Shown: positions 34,216 through 43,275, counted from the stretch's first letter. The stretch is DNA of 64,000 nt from Sphingobacteriaceae bacterium (GCA_017745075.1 JAGIAD010000009.1:1-64000); one strand, 5' to 3'. The notes: generated by a model from the letters alone, not told the origin. Translations and numbers: made by a program.

Positions 34216-35079
34216 TTAAACGCCGCCCATTACGGTAAGTTTTTCCATGGTTGGGTTAACACTTCCGCCCATAGGCTCTAAGGTTACGGCAAAGGCCTGT
34301 GCTTCCTGGATGGCCTGCATTTTTACCAGTGCCTCGTTATTGGTCGAATCGGTTTTTCCGAAGACACCTAAACTTACCGGTTTGCCGTTTACCAAAGCCC
34401 ATAACTGATATTCATGTTCGGCATCGGTTTTTGGCAAATCCATTGCAACATAATTAATCAATACACTTTTATCTTTTTTGTTCCAAAATACCTTCATTTT
34501 GGAGTTAGGGCTAAACGGCTGACCGGTCATGCGTATGGTTGCCCATTCTTTACTTTCGGCCATGGCAGCTATATTATTCAAGCCCTGGTTCTCAAATTCC
34601 AGCTTGCTCACCAAACCGGCAAATTTTTGCTTATCAAGGCTTAAGGTTGTAATCTGATCATGTGCATCGTTTAGCTTACTGTAAGTAATAAACAATGCCG
34701 CCGTACTTATTACCAATAAGGCTATACAGGCAACTAATGCATACCGCAAAGTTCTCACTTTCGCATCACTTCCATCCAAACGTACAATTTTTGGTTCTTC
34801 AGTATAAACTGGTGCGGACTGAACATTCACATTCTCTTCAACCTCACTTAATCCCAATTTCTCGAATAATCTTGTTTCTACATCTGCAGATGGCTCTACA
34901 GCATTTTGCATCGCATATTGCTCCATAGCCTGCTCAATGGCAGCTATTTCATCTCTTACTTCAGGGTATTGAGATGCCATTTCCTCTACCTGCAACGTTT
35001 CTTCAGGTGATAAATCACCTAAAACGTACAATTCAAGTACTCCAGATTCGATATATGCTTTTAAATTTTCCACGCTCAA
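34216..35079 (-). CDS. Anti-sigma factor, RskA-like
   Basis: 287 residues. An N-terminal cytoplasmic zinc-free anti-sigma region (about 1-100: ENLKAYIESGVLELYVLGDL, SPEETLQVEEMASQYPEV) precedes one transmembrane helix (about 110-130, ALVACIALLVISTAALFITY), a coiled stretch and a periplasmic RskA-C domain (about 190-280: SKMKVFWNKKDKSVLINYVAMDLP, QLWALVNGKPVSLGVF). It should bind and restrain the ECF factor encoded just upstream. The frame overlaps the sigma stop by four bases (TTGA) if the TTG at 35079 is used; a GTG two codons later is the alternative. Confidence 0.9.
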   Translation of the reverse strand: MSVENLKAYIESGVLELYVLGDLSPEETLQVEEMASQYPEVRDEIAAIEQAMEQYAMQNAVEPSADVETRLFEKLGLSEVEENVNVQSAPVYTEEPKIVRLDGSDAKVRTLRYALVACIALLVISTAALFITYSKLNDAHDQITTLSLDKQKFAGLVSKLEFENQGLNNIAAMAESKEWATIRMTGQPFSPNSKMKVFWNKKDKSVLINYVAMDLPKTDAEHEYQLWALVNGKPVSLGVFGKTDSTNNEALVKMQAIQEAQAFAVTLEPMGGSVNPTMEKLTVMGGV

Positions 35080-35636
35080 TTAAAATTCCTTCTCAATTCA
35101 ATAATAGCCAGTCGGATCCGGGTTTTCACCGTACCTAATGGCAGATCTAACTTCTCTGCGGCTTCCACATGTGTGAAACCCTTGTAATAAACTAAATCAA
35201 GAACTGCTTGTAAATCTGGTTTAAGATTGTCTACAAGTTGCTTAACACCAACAATATCGGGGTTAAATGTAACCTTGTTTTGTTCATCAACGAAACTTAC
35301 GTTATTTTCTATATCTTGGTTTTTGAGTGAATTCTTAAAATCTTTGGAACGCAGCTTGTCGATTGATAAATTGCGGGCAATATTCATCATCCACGTAAAC
35401 AAACGTCCCTTGGTATTATCGTAATGTGCCGCAGACTGCCATATTTTTACAAAAGTTTCTTGTAAAACATCTTCTGCAAGTTCAGAGTGGGTAATAATGC
35501 GTGATATAACACCATAAAGAGCCGATGAATACATACTGTACAATGTTTTCAGAACCGCCGGATCTTTCGATTGCAGCGCTTGAACAAGTTCGGGCTCGGT
35601 TAGGGTTAATTTTTTTAATGCAGTCACTATGGTCAC
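35076..35636 (-). CDS. ECF-type RNA polymerase sigma factor
   Basis: 186 residues from GTG at 35636, or 183 from GTG at 35627. Region 2 (about 25-95) includes YSMYSSALYGVISRI, AEDVLQETFVKIWQ and RLFTWMMNIARNLSIDKLRSK; region 4 (about 130-180) has LVYYKGFTHVEAAEKLDLPLGTVKTRIRLAI. Directs RNA polymerase to promoters controlled by the downstream anti-sigma factor, with which it is translationally coupled. The stimulus cannot be read. Neither start has an RBS; TATCTTAG precedes the first. Confidence 0.93.
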   Translation of the reverse strand: MTIVTALKKLTLTEPELVQALQSKDPAVLKTLYSMYSSALYGVISRIITHSELAEDVLQETFVKIWQSAAHYDNTKGRLFTWMMNIARNLSIDKLRSKDFKNSLKNQDIENNVSFVDEQNKVTFNPDIVGVKQLVDNLKPDLQAVLDLVYYKGFTHVEAAEKLDLPLGTVKTRIRLAIIELRRNFN

Positions 35637-35737
35637 TAAGATACAACACAGAACACTAAAACCAAAAAAATGTTTTACAAAGGTATTCCTTAATGGAATA
35701 ATTGCAAAACATTTTAAATTTCTGTTTAATTATTGAA

Positions 35738-36631
35738 CTATTTAATTCCTTCAATCGGGAAAAGATGCTTTTCGGCATGATAAGACGAACGTACCAGCGG
35801 GCCACTTTCTACATATTTAAGGCCTTTAGCCAAACCAACCTCTTTGTACATCGCAAAAGTATCAGGGTGTATCCAATCTACCACCGGATGATGGTTGCGG
35901 GTAGGTTGTAAATACTGACCTAAAGTTAAAATATGAACGCCATTGGCCACTAAATCGTCCATGGCTTCAAAAATATCCTCTTCGGTTTCGCCCAGACCAA
36001 GCATAATACCTGTTTTTGTTCTTAAACCAAACTCCGAAATCCTTCTTAAAGCCTCTAAACTTCTGTCGTACTTAGCCTGGATGCGTACCTGTCTGGTTAA
36101 ACGCTTAACGGTTTCCATATTGTGCGAAACCACTTCCGGACGTTCTTCTAAAACACGGTATAAATTATCCCACTGACCTTTAAAATCAGGTATTAAAGTT
36201 TCCAGAGTAGTGATTGGGCTTTCCCTGCGGATGGCTTGTAAAGTTTCGGCCCAGATAATTGATCCGCCGTCCTTTAAATCATCGCGGTCAACCGAAGTGA
36301 TTACACAATGTTTAACACCCATTAATTTTACCGAATTGGCAACACGGTTTGGCTCATCTACATCAACTGCCAGAGGGCGGCCAGTTGCAACTGCGCAAAA
36401 AGAACAGCTACGGGTGCAAATGTTACCCAAAATCATAAAAGTTGCCGTACCTGCACCCCAGCATTCGCCCATATTAGGGCAATTCCCGCTTTCGCAGATG
36501 GTATGCAGCTTATGTGTGTCTACTAAACTACGAACTTGTGCATATTCTTTACCAACAGGTAATTTTACACGCAACCAATCTGGTTTACGTTTAACTTCAG
36601 TTACAGCAGGTACTACCGGTAAATCAATCAT
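35738..36631 (-). CDS. lipA: Lipoyl synthase
   Basis: 297 residues. Radical SAM enzyme that inserts two sulphurs into octanoyl-lipoyl domains. Both iron-sulphur sites are present: the auxiliary cluster cysteines Cys46, Cys51, Cys57 ([12 protein letters not shown]) and the SAM cluster Cys72, Cys76, Cys79 (CTRSCSFC). [22 protein letters not shown] and [12 protein letters not shown] are further family motifs, and the conserved C-terminal RSSYHAE is present. No lipB in the window. The -7 box TAacTTTG ends four bases before the start. Confidence 0.96.
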   Translation of the reverse strand: MIDLPVVPAVTEVKRKPDWLRVKLPVGKEYAQVRSLVDTHKLHTICESGNCPNMGECWGAGTATFMILGNICTRSCSFCAVATGRPLAVDVDEPNRVANSVKLMGVKHCVITSVDRDDLKDGGSIIWAETLQAIRRESPITTLETLIPDFKGQWDNLYRVLEERPEVVSHNMETVKRLTRQVRIQAKYDRSLEALRRISEFGLRTKTGIMLGLGETEEDIFEAMDDLVANGVHILTLGQYLQPTRNHHPVVDWIHPDTFAMYKEVGLAKGLKYVESGPLVRSSYHAEKHLFPIEGIK

Positions 36632-36635
36632 GCTA

Positions 36636-36667
36636 CAAAGTTAATGAATAGGATTGAATTGTTGCAA
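36636..36667 (-). promoter_or_regulatory. lipA promoter
   Basis: Read on the minus strand: TTG (plus 36665-36667), 21 bases, TAacTTTG (plus 36636-36643), then four bases to the ATG at 36631. Transcription should start at or next to the start codon. Confidence 0.65.
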
Positions 36668-36738
36668 TGCCGAAATGTTTGAGGGTTGTAATAATAGTTT
36701 GGGTTAATTGTTTAAATTGGTTAACTTGGGGAGAAGTA

Positions 36739-37170
36739 CTAAACCAATTCCATTTCGAATACAACCTGTCGTTTATTCTCTTTAAAACCAACCGTTTCAT
36801 AAAATTTGTGGCTTTCGGTACGTTTGGTATTACACCTTACCATTAGTTTTTTCACTTCATGCATTTTGGCCCAGAGTTTTACATGTTCTATAAGCTGTTT
36901 TCCTATTTGCCTGCCACGAAATTGAGCGTCTATAATTAAACCACCTATTTCTACAAATGGGTCGGCTTCTATTCTGAGTGTATAAAAGCCATGAATCCAG
37001 CCTACTACTTTATTGTCGGCTACGGCAACAAATGCACAGTTTTCGTTACTGTTATTGATATGTTTAATCCTGGCTGATGTTTCCTTGATGTTACTTTCGT
37101 ATCCCAGTTGTGTAGAAAGTGCGGCTACACTTTCGGCATCTTGTTCCGAAATTTCTCTGATCTGAACCAT
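36739..37170 (-). CDS. GNAT-family N-acetyltransferase
   Basis: 143 residues, single GNAT domain. VQIREISEQDAESVAALSTQLGY at the N-terminus, NCAFVAVADNKVVGWIHGFY in the middle strands, the acetyl-CoA pyrophosphate loop DAQFRGRQIGKQLIEH (Q/RxxGxG/A type), and SHKFYETVGFKENKR near the end are diagnostic. The acceptor cannot be inferred. The gene stands alone between lipA and a repeat-filled spacer. Confidence 0.92.
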   Translation of the reverse strand: MVQIREISEQDAESVAALSTQLGYESNIKETSARIKHINNSNENCAFVAVADNKVVGWIHGFYTLRIEADPFVEIGGLIIDAQFRGRQIGKQLIEHVKLWAKMHEVKKLMVRCNTKRTESHKFYETVGFKENKRQVVFEMELV

Positions 37171-37257
37171 TTATTGACATTTGATAGGTAAATCTAAAAT
37201 AGGGATTTAAATTTGTTCTATGGGGTTGCAAGCCAAAAGTACAACAATAACCAAACT

Positions 37258-37325
37258 AAACCCTATTGAAGCGGCAGCCTGAGCCCCTTCGGCGAAGCTA
37301 TAGCGCAAAGAGGGGCTGCCGTTAC
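37258..37325. repeat. Dispersed element of the GAAGCGG family
   Basis: Starts AAACCCTATTGAAGCGGCAG and contains inverted GCAGCC / GGCTGC arms (37273-37278 / 37315-37320) and GAGCCCCTTCGG / TAGCGCAAAGAGGGGC. Compare 41861-41920. Confidence 0.6.
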
Positions 37326-37392
37326 CGATGAGCAGTAAAGCACATTTTCTAGTGTTTTAGAAAAACTAACAATATAAATAAGTTTTGTTTTA

Positions 37393-37416
37393 CTGTCAGA
37401 TGGTAACATCTGACAG
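37393..37416. repeat. Hairpin CTGTCAGATG-gtaa-CATCTGACAG
   Basis: A perfect 10-bp stem with a GTAA loop. The same loop and right arm occur at 37503-37516, and a related hairpin is at 12772-12791. Confidence 0.7.
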
Positions 37417-37604
37417 CACGGATATAACTATCTAGTTGTGATATCTAGATATTTCCAACCTACACTCAATAAGAAAGTAAAGTGTGAATTTACTTGAGTG
37501 AGGTGGTAACATCTGACAGTACGGATAAATGTTAAAGAAAAATCATAAGCGGGGCAATGGGCAACATTCCATCATTTAATCATTTTAACTTTCTAACTTA
37601 ATAT

Positions 37605-37612
37605 TACATTTG
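37605..37612 (+). promoter_or_regulatory. -7 box of cysS
   Basis: TAcaTTTG, four bases before the ATG at 37617. Confidence 0.6.
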
Positions 37613-37616
37613 CAAT

Positions 37617-39077
37617 ATGAATACTGGCTTACAGCTTTACAATACGCTTTCGCGCAAAAAAGAACTTTTTCAACCCTTAAATGCACCCAATGTTGGGATG
37701 TATGTTTGCGGACCTACCGTTTATAGCGATGTGCACCTGGGCAATTGCCGCACTTTTATTTCGTTTGACTTAATTTTCAGGTATCTTAAATATTTAGGAT
37801 ATAAAGTGCGCTATGTGCGTAATATTACCGATGCAGGACACCTGGAAGGCGATAGGGATGAGGGCGATGATAAGTTTGCAAAACGCGCAAAGCTTGAGCA
37901 GCTTGAGCCGATGGAAATTGTACAGAAATACACTTTAGGTTTCCACGATGTATTGCGAATGTTCAACACGCAGCCGCCGAGCATTGAACCAACCGCTACC
38001 GGGCATATTATTGAGCAGATTGAAATGATCAAGGTGATTATTGCCAACGGTTATGGTTACGAAGTGGATGGCAATATATATTTCGATGTAGAAAAATACA
38101 GCAAGGAATATAATTACACCATATTAACCAACCGCAATCTTGAAGATATGCTGAACAATACCCGTGAGCTGAGCGGGCAGGATGATAAACGTGGAAGATT
38201 GGATTTTGCACTTTGGATAAAAGCAAAACCGGAAACTTTAATGCAATGGCAATCGCCATGGGGCATGGGTTTTCCGGGCTGGCATATTGAATGTTCGGCC
38301 ATGAGTGCCAAATACCTGGGCGCCGAATTTGATATTCATGGTGGTGGAATGGATTTGGCCGCAACGCACCATACTAACGAAATTGCGCAATCTGAAGCCT
38401 GCAGCCATAAACAGCCGGCACGTTATTGGATGCACACCAATATGCTTACGGTAAACGGTACGCGCATGTCTAAGTCAGCCGGAAATGGTTTCCTTCCTTT
38501 AGAATTGTTTACCGGCGACCATCCTTTGCTGAAAAAAGGTTATAGCCCGATGACGGTAAAATTTTTTATGTTACAGGCGCATTACCGCAGTACTCTGGAT
38601 TTCTCTAACGATGCATTGGATGCCTCAGAAAGAGGTTTTCGCCGCTTAATGGCAGCAATTGGCCTGTTAGATAAACTACCGGTTTCTGAACAGAATGATT
38701 TTGATATCGATGCACTGAAAGAGAAATGCATTGCTGCCATGAACGATGATTTTAACAGTCCGATTTTAGTTGCCGAACTGTTTGAGGCTGTACGTATTAT
38801 CAATACGGTTTATGATGGTAAAGGCAAAATCTCTGCTGACGCTTTAGAGAAGTTAAAACAACTCATCAACGATTTCGTATTCGATATTTTGGGGCTGAAG
38901 GATGAAGACGCCGGAGGAAACGACTTAAATGGCGTATTAGAAATGGTTATTAATTTAAGAACAGAAGCAAAAGCCAATAAGGATTATGCAACTTCTGATC
39001 GCATCCGTATTGGTTTGCAGGCTTTGGGTATTCAGCTTAAGGATGGCAAAGAAGGCACTACCTGGAGTAAGGCTTAA
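37617..39077 (+). CDS. cysS: Cysteinyl-tRNA synthetase
   Basis: 486 residues, class I synthetase. Zinc ligand Cys31 and the HIGH-type motif HLGN (40-43) in [16 protein letters not shown]; the KMSKS loop reads RMSKS near 283-287; [14 protein letters not shown] and [16 protein letters not shown] are the other zinc/cysteine-site motifs. Charges tRNA-Cys in the cytosol. The -7 box is four bases before the ATG. The racemase gene follows 41 bases later on the same strand. Confidence 0.97.
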   Translation: MNTGLQLYNTLSRKKELFQPLNAPNVGMYVCGPTVYSDVHLGNCRTFISFDLIFRYLKYLGYKVRYVRNITDAGHLEGDRDEGDDKFAKRAKLEQLEPMEIVQKYTLGFHDVLRMFNTQPPSIEPTATGHIIEQIEMIKVIIANGYGYEVDGNIYFDVEKYSKEYNYTILTNRNLEDMLNNTRELSGQDDKRGRLDFALWIKAKPETLMQWQSPWGMGFPGWHIECSAMSAKYLGAEFDIHGGGMDLAATHHTNEIAQSEACSHKQPARYWMHTNMLTVNGTRMSKSAGNGFLPLELFTGDHPLLKKGYSPMTVKFFMLQAHYRSTLDFSNDALDASERGFRRLMAAIGLLDKLPVSEQNDFDIDALKEKCIAAMNDDFNSPILVAELFEAVRIINTVYDGKGKISADALEKLKQLINDFVFDILGLKDEDAGGNDLNGVLEMVINLRTEAKANKDYATSDRIRIGLQALGIQLKDGKEGTTWSKA

Positions 39078-39118
39078 AGCATTATTTCATAGTAGAAAAT
39101 CATTAGTCGGTTTTTATC

Positions 39119-39799
39119 ATGAGAAAAGTTGGTTTGGTTGGCGGAATAAGTTGGGTATCGACCTTAGATTACTATAAATTTATAAATGAGGGAGTAAATA
39201 GGCATTTAGGCGGATTAAATTTTGCCGAGTGTTTAATTTACTCCCTTAATTTTGGCAAGGTGCAGGATAAAACCTGGGAAGGGTCGTTTGAATTGCTTCT
39301 GAACGCTTGTAAAAGTTTAAAAACCAGCGGGGCAGAAGCAATTGTATTGTGTGCAAATACAGCTCACCTGTTTGCCGATGAAATTCAGCCCCTTATCGAT
39401 TTACCCATCATCCATATCGGTACCGAAACAGCTAAAGCGGTAAAAAAGACAGAGATTAGAAAGGTAGGTCTTTTAGGCACCATCTTTACCATGGAGAAGG
39501 ATTTCTACATTAAAAAGTTTGCAGAGTATGGTTTGGAGGTTCTGGTGCCCCAGAATCCCGACACACGAAATTATATACAATATACGTTAAAAGAAGAATT
39601 GGGCAGGGGATTGATTTTAAAGGAAACCAAATCAAGGTATATCGAAATTACAAAAGAACTGGTTGCAGAGGGGGCAGAAGGTATTATTTTGGGCTGCACC
39701 GAAATCCCAATGCTTATTGATCAGGATGATTTTGATATTCCTGTATTCGATACAACTAAAATCCATGCAAAAGCCATAGTTGATTATATTGTTTCATAA
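39119..39799 (+). CDS. Aspartate/glutamate racemase-family protein
   Basis: 226 residues. The two active-site cysteines are Cys78 (VLCANTAHL) and Cys193 (LGCTEIPML), as in cofactor-independent Asp/Glu racemases, and the N-terminal KVGLVGGISWVST matches the YgeA-type. Likely racemises an acidic or related amino acid in the cytosol; substrate unconfirmed. Lies 41 bases after cysS and is probably co-transcribed with it. Confidence 0.9.
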   Translation: MRKVGLVGGISWVSTLDYYKFINEGVNRHLGGLNFAECLIYSLNFGKVQDKTWEGSFELLLNACKSLKTSGAEAIVLCANTAHLFADEIQPLIDLPIIHIGTETAKAVKKTEIRKVGLLGTIFTMEKDFYIKKFAEYGLEVLVPQNPDTRNYIQYTLKEELGRGLILKETKSRYIEITKELVAEGAEGIILGCTEIPMLIDQDDFDIPVFDTTKIHAKAIVDYIVS

Positions 39800-39847
39800 A
39801 ATTAACTCAAATTAGACTAATTGAATCTGTTTTCTCTTGAATTGATC

Positions 39848-40822
39848 ATGAATAAAAAAATATTTATCCTTCCTTTTATCGCCCTGGCGGCTTTACAGGC
39901 TTGTAGAAATAAGCAAGCTGGTACCAGCCAGAGTGAAGAAAAAATAACTTTATCGTCACCTGATTTTAATGCAGACAGTGCTTATGCCTATACCAAGGCG
40001 CAGGTAGATTTCGGTCCGCGGGTGCCGGGAACTGCAGCTCACCAAAAATGCGCAGATTACCTGGTAGCCAAACTAAAATCGTTCGGTGCAGATGTTAAAG
40101 TACAGGGTGAAAAAACCACTACTTACGACGGTAAAAGTTTTCAGCTAAAAAATATTATTGCGGCATTTAATCCTGATAAAAAGGACAGGCTATTGATTAC
40201 CGCACACTGGGATGCCCGCCCGTTTTCTGACCAGGATCCCGACCCGAAAAACCATACAAAGGCCTTCGATGCAGCAAATGATGGTGCAAGTGGTGTGGCT
40301 GTAATTTTGGAAATGGCACGCCAGATTCAGCAGAAGCAGCCAAACGTTGGGGTAGATTTTGTGCTTTGGGACCTTGAAGATTATGGTAAAGCCAATGATG
40401 AGACGCCTGATGAAACCACCTGGTGTTTAGGTTCGCAATATTGGGCCAAAAAAGCCGTTGCATCTGGTTACAAAGCCCTGTATGGTATTAACCTTGATAT
40501 GGTTGGCGGTGGTAATGCACAGTTTACCCAGGATGAAATTTCGCGCCAGGCTGCACCGGATGTAGCAAACAAGGTATGGGATATCGGAAACGAAATTGGT
40601 TATTCTTCTTACTTTACCAAAATCCCGAGCGGTAAATTGGTTGATGATCATTTCTGGATGAACAAAGCAAGTATTCCCTCTATTGACATTATCCATTATA
40701 ACGATAACAGCGGTTTTTACATTAACTGGCATACCCAATTGGATAACCTGGCAAACATTGATAAAAACACACTAAAAGCAACCGGCCAAACGGTTCTGGA
40801 AACCATTTACAGGGAAAAATAA
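39848..40822 (+). CDS. M28-family zinc peptidase / glutaminyl-cyclase-like lipoprotein
   Basis: 324 residues from the ATG at 39848, which puts a lipobox (ALQAC) at the end of a standard signal peptide; a start at 39821 would add nine residues before it. Zinc ligands are in TAHWDARP, DAANDGASG, LWDLEDYG, NLDMVGGG and NWHTQLDN. The pattern of WDxRP, DGASGV and a Trp near NWHTQLDN matches the glutaminyl-peptide cyclotransferase-like branch of M28. Likely anchored to the outer or inner membrane, acting on peptide N-termini. Confidence 0.9.
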   Translation: MNKKIFILPFIALAALQACRNKQAGTSQSEEKITLSSPDFNADSAYAYTKAQVDFGPRVPGTAAHQKCADYLVAKLKSFGADVKVQGEKTTTYDGKSFQLKNIIAAFNPDKKDRLLITAHWDARPFSDQDPDPKNHTKAFDAANDGASGVAVILEMARQIQQKQPNVGVDFVLWDLEDYGKANDETPDETTWCLGSQYWAKKAVASGYKALYGINLDMVGGGNAQFTQDEISRQAAPDVANKVWDIGNEIGYSSYFTKIPSGKLVDDHFWMNKASIPSIDIIHYNDNSGFYINWHTQLDNLANIDKNTLKATGQTVLETIYREK

Positions 40823-40911
40823 TGGGCAACAATGTTCAATTGTTAATTATTTTTAAGATCATACACCAAAGAAAATTTTATATTCGCCAAACAATATTAT
40901 CATAGTCAATA

Positions 40912-41769
40912 ATGAAAAAACTATTTTCAACTGCAGTAGCTTCACTTTTAGTTCTGGGTGCTTTTGCCCAGAAGAGTGATGGAACAACCAAATCTTTAGT
41001 AAATACCGAAAAGGAATTTGCTAAATCAGTTGCCAAAAATGGAGATAAAGAAGCTTACCTTGATTATTCATCTGCAACAACTTTAGTGTTCAGACCCAAT
41101 CCGGTTAACGCCAAAACTTTTTACACAGGTAAGGCAGAAACTCAGAATGATATCAGCTGGACAGCAAATCTGGCAAAGGTATCCCGGAGTGGTGATTTAG
41201 GTTTTACCACCGGACCTTACGAAATCGGTACTTCAGAAAAAAAATATGGTCAATACCTTTCCATCTGGAAATCAGAAAACGGCAGGTGGAAACTGGCAAT
41301 CGATCTTGGTACAGAAAGCAACAAACCTTTGGCAAAAGTTAGCCAGTCGTTTGTTGAACCAAAAGACCACGTAGCTCCAAAGTTTTTAAATGAAAAAGAA
41401 ATTAAAGCAGGCAGGGATATCATTTTAACTACAGAAAAAACATTAAATACTTTGCTGAAGACACATGGTATTGCTGCATTTGGTGGCTTTTTAACCAACG
41501 ATGCGCGTTTACTCTTCCCGGGTAATGAAGCCATTGATGGAAAAGGAAAAATTATTGCTTTTTATAACAGCATGATTAGCAAGATCAACTTAAAAACTAC
41601 CGGGGTAGATAAGGCGATCGGGAGTGATCTGGCTTATACTTATGGTGTGGCCACAATTGATTATAAAGCTGATTTACGTGAGAGCTTTAATTATGTTTTC
41701 GTTTACGAAAAAGCAGCCGATGCAAGCTGGAACTTAATTGTACAGGCTTTTGTACCTGCAGAAAGATAA
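40912..41769 (+). CDS. Secreted protein with two NTF2/SnoaL-like domains
   Basis: 285 residues with a signal peptide (1-19, ending GAFAQ). Two NTF2-like units: residues about 28-145 (LVNTEKEFAKSVAKNGDKEAYL to YLSIWKSENGRWKLAID) and about 165-282 (TEKTLNTLLKTHGIAAFGGFL to YVFVYEKAADASWNLIVQ), each ending in a tryptophan-bearing strand as in DUF4440 proteins. No active-site motif. Followed by its own terminator. Function unknown. Confidence 0.8.
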   Translation: MKKLFSTAVASLLVLGAFAQKSDGTTKSLVNTEKEFAKSVAKNGDKEAYLDYSSATTLVFRPNPVNAKTFYTGKAETQNDISWTANLAKVSRSGDLGFTTGPYEIGTSEKKYGQYLSIWKSENGRWKLAIDLGTESNKPLAKVSQSFVEPKDHVAPKFLNEKEIKAGRDIILTTEKTLNTLLKTHGIAAFGGFLTNDARLLFPGNEAIDGKGKIIAFYNSMISKINLKTTGVDKAIGSDLAYTYGVATIDYKADLRESFNYVFVYEKAADASWNLIVQAFVPAER

Positions 41770-41785
41770 AATAACAATGTGAATT

Positions 41786-41820
41786 AAAAAGGGCTATCGA
41801 TAAAAAGAGGCCCTTTTTTT
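41786..41820 (+). terminator. Terminator after the NTF2-like gene
   Basis: AAAAAGGGC and GCCCTTTTT pair around a loop of about 16 bases and are followed by T. Confidence 0.8.
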
Positions 41821-41860
41821 ATGTCGCTGTTCTTCCTTTACCTGCACTGCCTTTCCAATT

Positions 41861-41920
41861 TAGCCCCGATTGAAGCGGCATCCTTAGCGCAAAGCGAAAA
41901 GATATAGCGTAAAGCGGGAC
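41861..41920. repeat. Dispersed GAAGCGG...GCGGGAC element
   Basis: Begins TAGCCCCGATTGAAGCGGC, has ATCCTT/AAAAGAT complementary blocks and ends GTAAAGCGGGAC. Confidence 0.65.
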
Positions 41921-42002
41921 CGAACATTAAAAAGAGCACAATTTTTGCGCTTCAAAAAAAATATAAGCACAAATAAAACTAACCCATTTACGTTTAAAAT
42001 TC

Positions 42003-42890
42003 ATGCACAGAAAATTACTCTTCCTCTCTACGCTCATTTTATTGTTTTTTCAGGTTTCGGCACAAAAGAAAAAATTCGATATTCAGGGTAAAGCAGGTGC
42101 ACGTGGTATTATGCCCGAAAATACCATCGAAGGGATGTTAAAGGCTCTTGATTTAGGTGTTACCACCCTCGAAATGGATGCCGTTATTTCTAAAGATAAA
42201 CAGGTGGTACTCTCGCAGGAACCTTATTTTAATAATGAAATATCGCTGCAGCCCAATGGAAAACCCATCACACTGAAAGACCAGAAGAATTTCAATATCT
42301 ACCAAATGGATTATGAAGAGGTTAAAAAGTTTGATGTGGGCAGTAAGGTACATAGCCGTTTTCCGGGGCAGATGAAATTTAAAGCATATAAACCATTACT
42401 TACTGAAACGATTGATGCGGTTGAGGCCTATGTTAAAGAACATAAACTGGCCAAGCCCATGTACAGCATTGAAACGAAAACTATTAAAAATGGCGATAAT
42501 GAATTCCACCCTGAACCTGCAGAATTTGTAGACCTGATTATGGAAATCATCAATGCGAAAAAATTGAGCAAAAGAGTAATTATCGAATCGTTTGATATGC
42601 GCACCTTACAATATCTTCATGAAAAATATCCTAAAATACAAACGTCGCTCTTGATTGATGAAAAAGAGCCCTTTGAGGATTACATTGAAAAACTAGGTTT
42701 TAAACCAACTATTTATAGCCCTTACTCAGTATTGGTAGGTAAAGGCCTGGTAGACCGCTGCCATGACATGGGCATTAAAATTATTCCGTGGACGGTAAAT
42801 ACAGTTAAAGAACTTAAATACTTTATGGATTTAGGTGTAGATGGTGTACTTACAGATTACCCTAATATTATGGGGCAATTGGAGCAGTAG
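42003..42890 (+). CDS. Glycerophosphodiester phosphodiesterase-family protein lacking both catalytic histidines
   Basis: 295 residues with a signal peptide (1-20, ending QVSAQ). A full GDPD TIM-barrel can be followed: IMPENTIEGMLKALD, TTLEMDAVISKDKQVVL, YSIETKT, IIESFDMRTLQYL and VDGVLTDYPN. Metal ligands Glu57, Asp59 and Glu157 are present. However, where family members have the catalytic HRG, this protein has KAG (residues 30-32), and where they have the second catalytic His (SHD/SHE) it has SQE with Gln72. The reading frame is otherwise intact. It is therefore probably not an ordinary phosphodiesterase: either a binding protein or one with changed chemistry (inference). Confidence 0.85.
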   Translation: MHRKLLFLSTLILLFFQVSAQKKKFDIQGKAGARGIMPENTIEGMLKALDLGVTTLEMDAVISKDKQVVLSQEPYFNNEISLQPNGKPITLKDQKNFNIYQMDYEEVKKFDVGSKVHSRFPGQMKFKAYKPLLTETIDAVEAYVKEHKLAKPMYSIETKTIKNGDNEFHPEPAEFVDLIMEIINAKKLSKRVIIESFDMRTLQYLHEKYPKIQTSLLIDEKEPFEDYIEKLGFKPTIYSPYSVLVGKGLVDRCHDMGIKIIPWTVNTVKELKYFMDLGVDGVLTDYPNIMGQLEQ

Positions 42891-42944
42891 CCTAATAGGT
42901 TTGTGTCGTTAAATCAAACTGATGAGACTTAGGGTGATGTAATT

Positions 42945-42990
42945 TAACTACAGATAAAAAGGATGCGCACAGATGTAAGTCCGTGGTCAA
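42945..42990. repeat. Copy of the ACAGATAAAAAGGAT...CCGTGGT element
   Basis: AACTACAGATAAAAAGGAT and GTAAGTCCGTGGT, same family as 24431-24520, shortened. Confidence 0.6.
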
Positions 42991-43036
42991 AATCCCTTAA
43001 CTTAATAATGTTGGCATAATACCAACCCGTTTATAC

Positions 43037-43068
43037 AAAAAAAAGCGCTGATTTCAGCGCTTTTTTAA
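43037..43068 (-). terminator. Bidirectional terminator
   Basis: AAAAAAGCGCTGA and TCAGCGCTTTTTT are near-perfect complements around a short TT loop; both strands gain a T-tract. Serves the small gene at 43084 and could also stop the gene from the left. Confidence 0.9.
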
Positions 43069-43083
43069 TGATTTTACCAATGC

Positions 43084-43275
43084 CTAGTGGTGCGATTCGG
43101 TAGCTTCTGTTTGGTGACCTTCAGTTTCGCCGTGAGAAGCAGCTTTTTCATGACCCGGGAAAATTGGTCTGGTGAAAGCCACAAGCAGGATTAATACAAT
43201 AATCCAAGCCGTTAATGGTAATGCCCAAATGCCTTTAGTTTGCTGAACAGGCGCATGTGAATCGTGAGCTGACAT
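43084..43275 (-). CDS. Small His-rich single-pass membrane protein
   Basis: 63 residues: N-terminal HDSH, a single strong helix (about 17-35, WALPLTAWIIVLILLVAFT) followed by RPIFPGHE and a tail rich in His, Glu and Thr ending ESHH. Histidines lie on both sides of the membrane segment, so metal binding is possible. No family recognised. Own terminator. Confidence 0.75.
   Translation of the reverse strand: MSAHDSHAPVQQTKGIWALPLTAWIIVLILLVAFTRPIFPGHEKAASHGETEGHQTEATESHH

Larger units (their letters stand above)
37171..37616. other. Repeat-rich spacer upstream of cysS
   Basis: 446 bases with no gene. Contains the element at 37258-37325, the hairpin at 37393-37416, its half copy at 37503-37516 (GTAACATCTGACAG) and the cysS -7 box. 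Confidence 0.65.

Noticed and set aside
36210..36644. Plus-strand open frame inside lipA
   Set aside because: Overlaps conserved lipA sequence and promoter, and has no protein-like pattern.
12772..37516. Hairpin repeats as part of a CRISPR array
   Set aside because: Only isolated copies separated by many kilobases, no regular spacers and no cas gene.
43084..43275. Cytochrome oxidase subunit call for the small His-rich gene
   Set aside because: No neighbouring oxidase genes and no diagnostic motif; His content alone is not enough.
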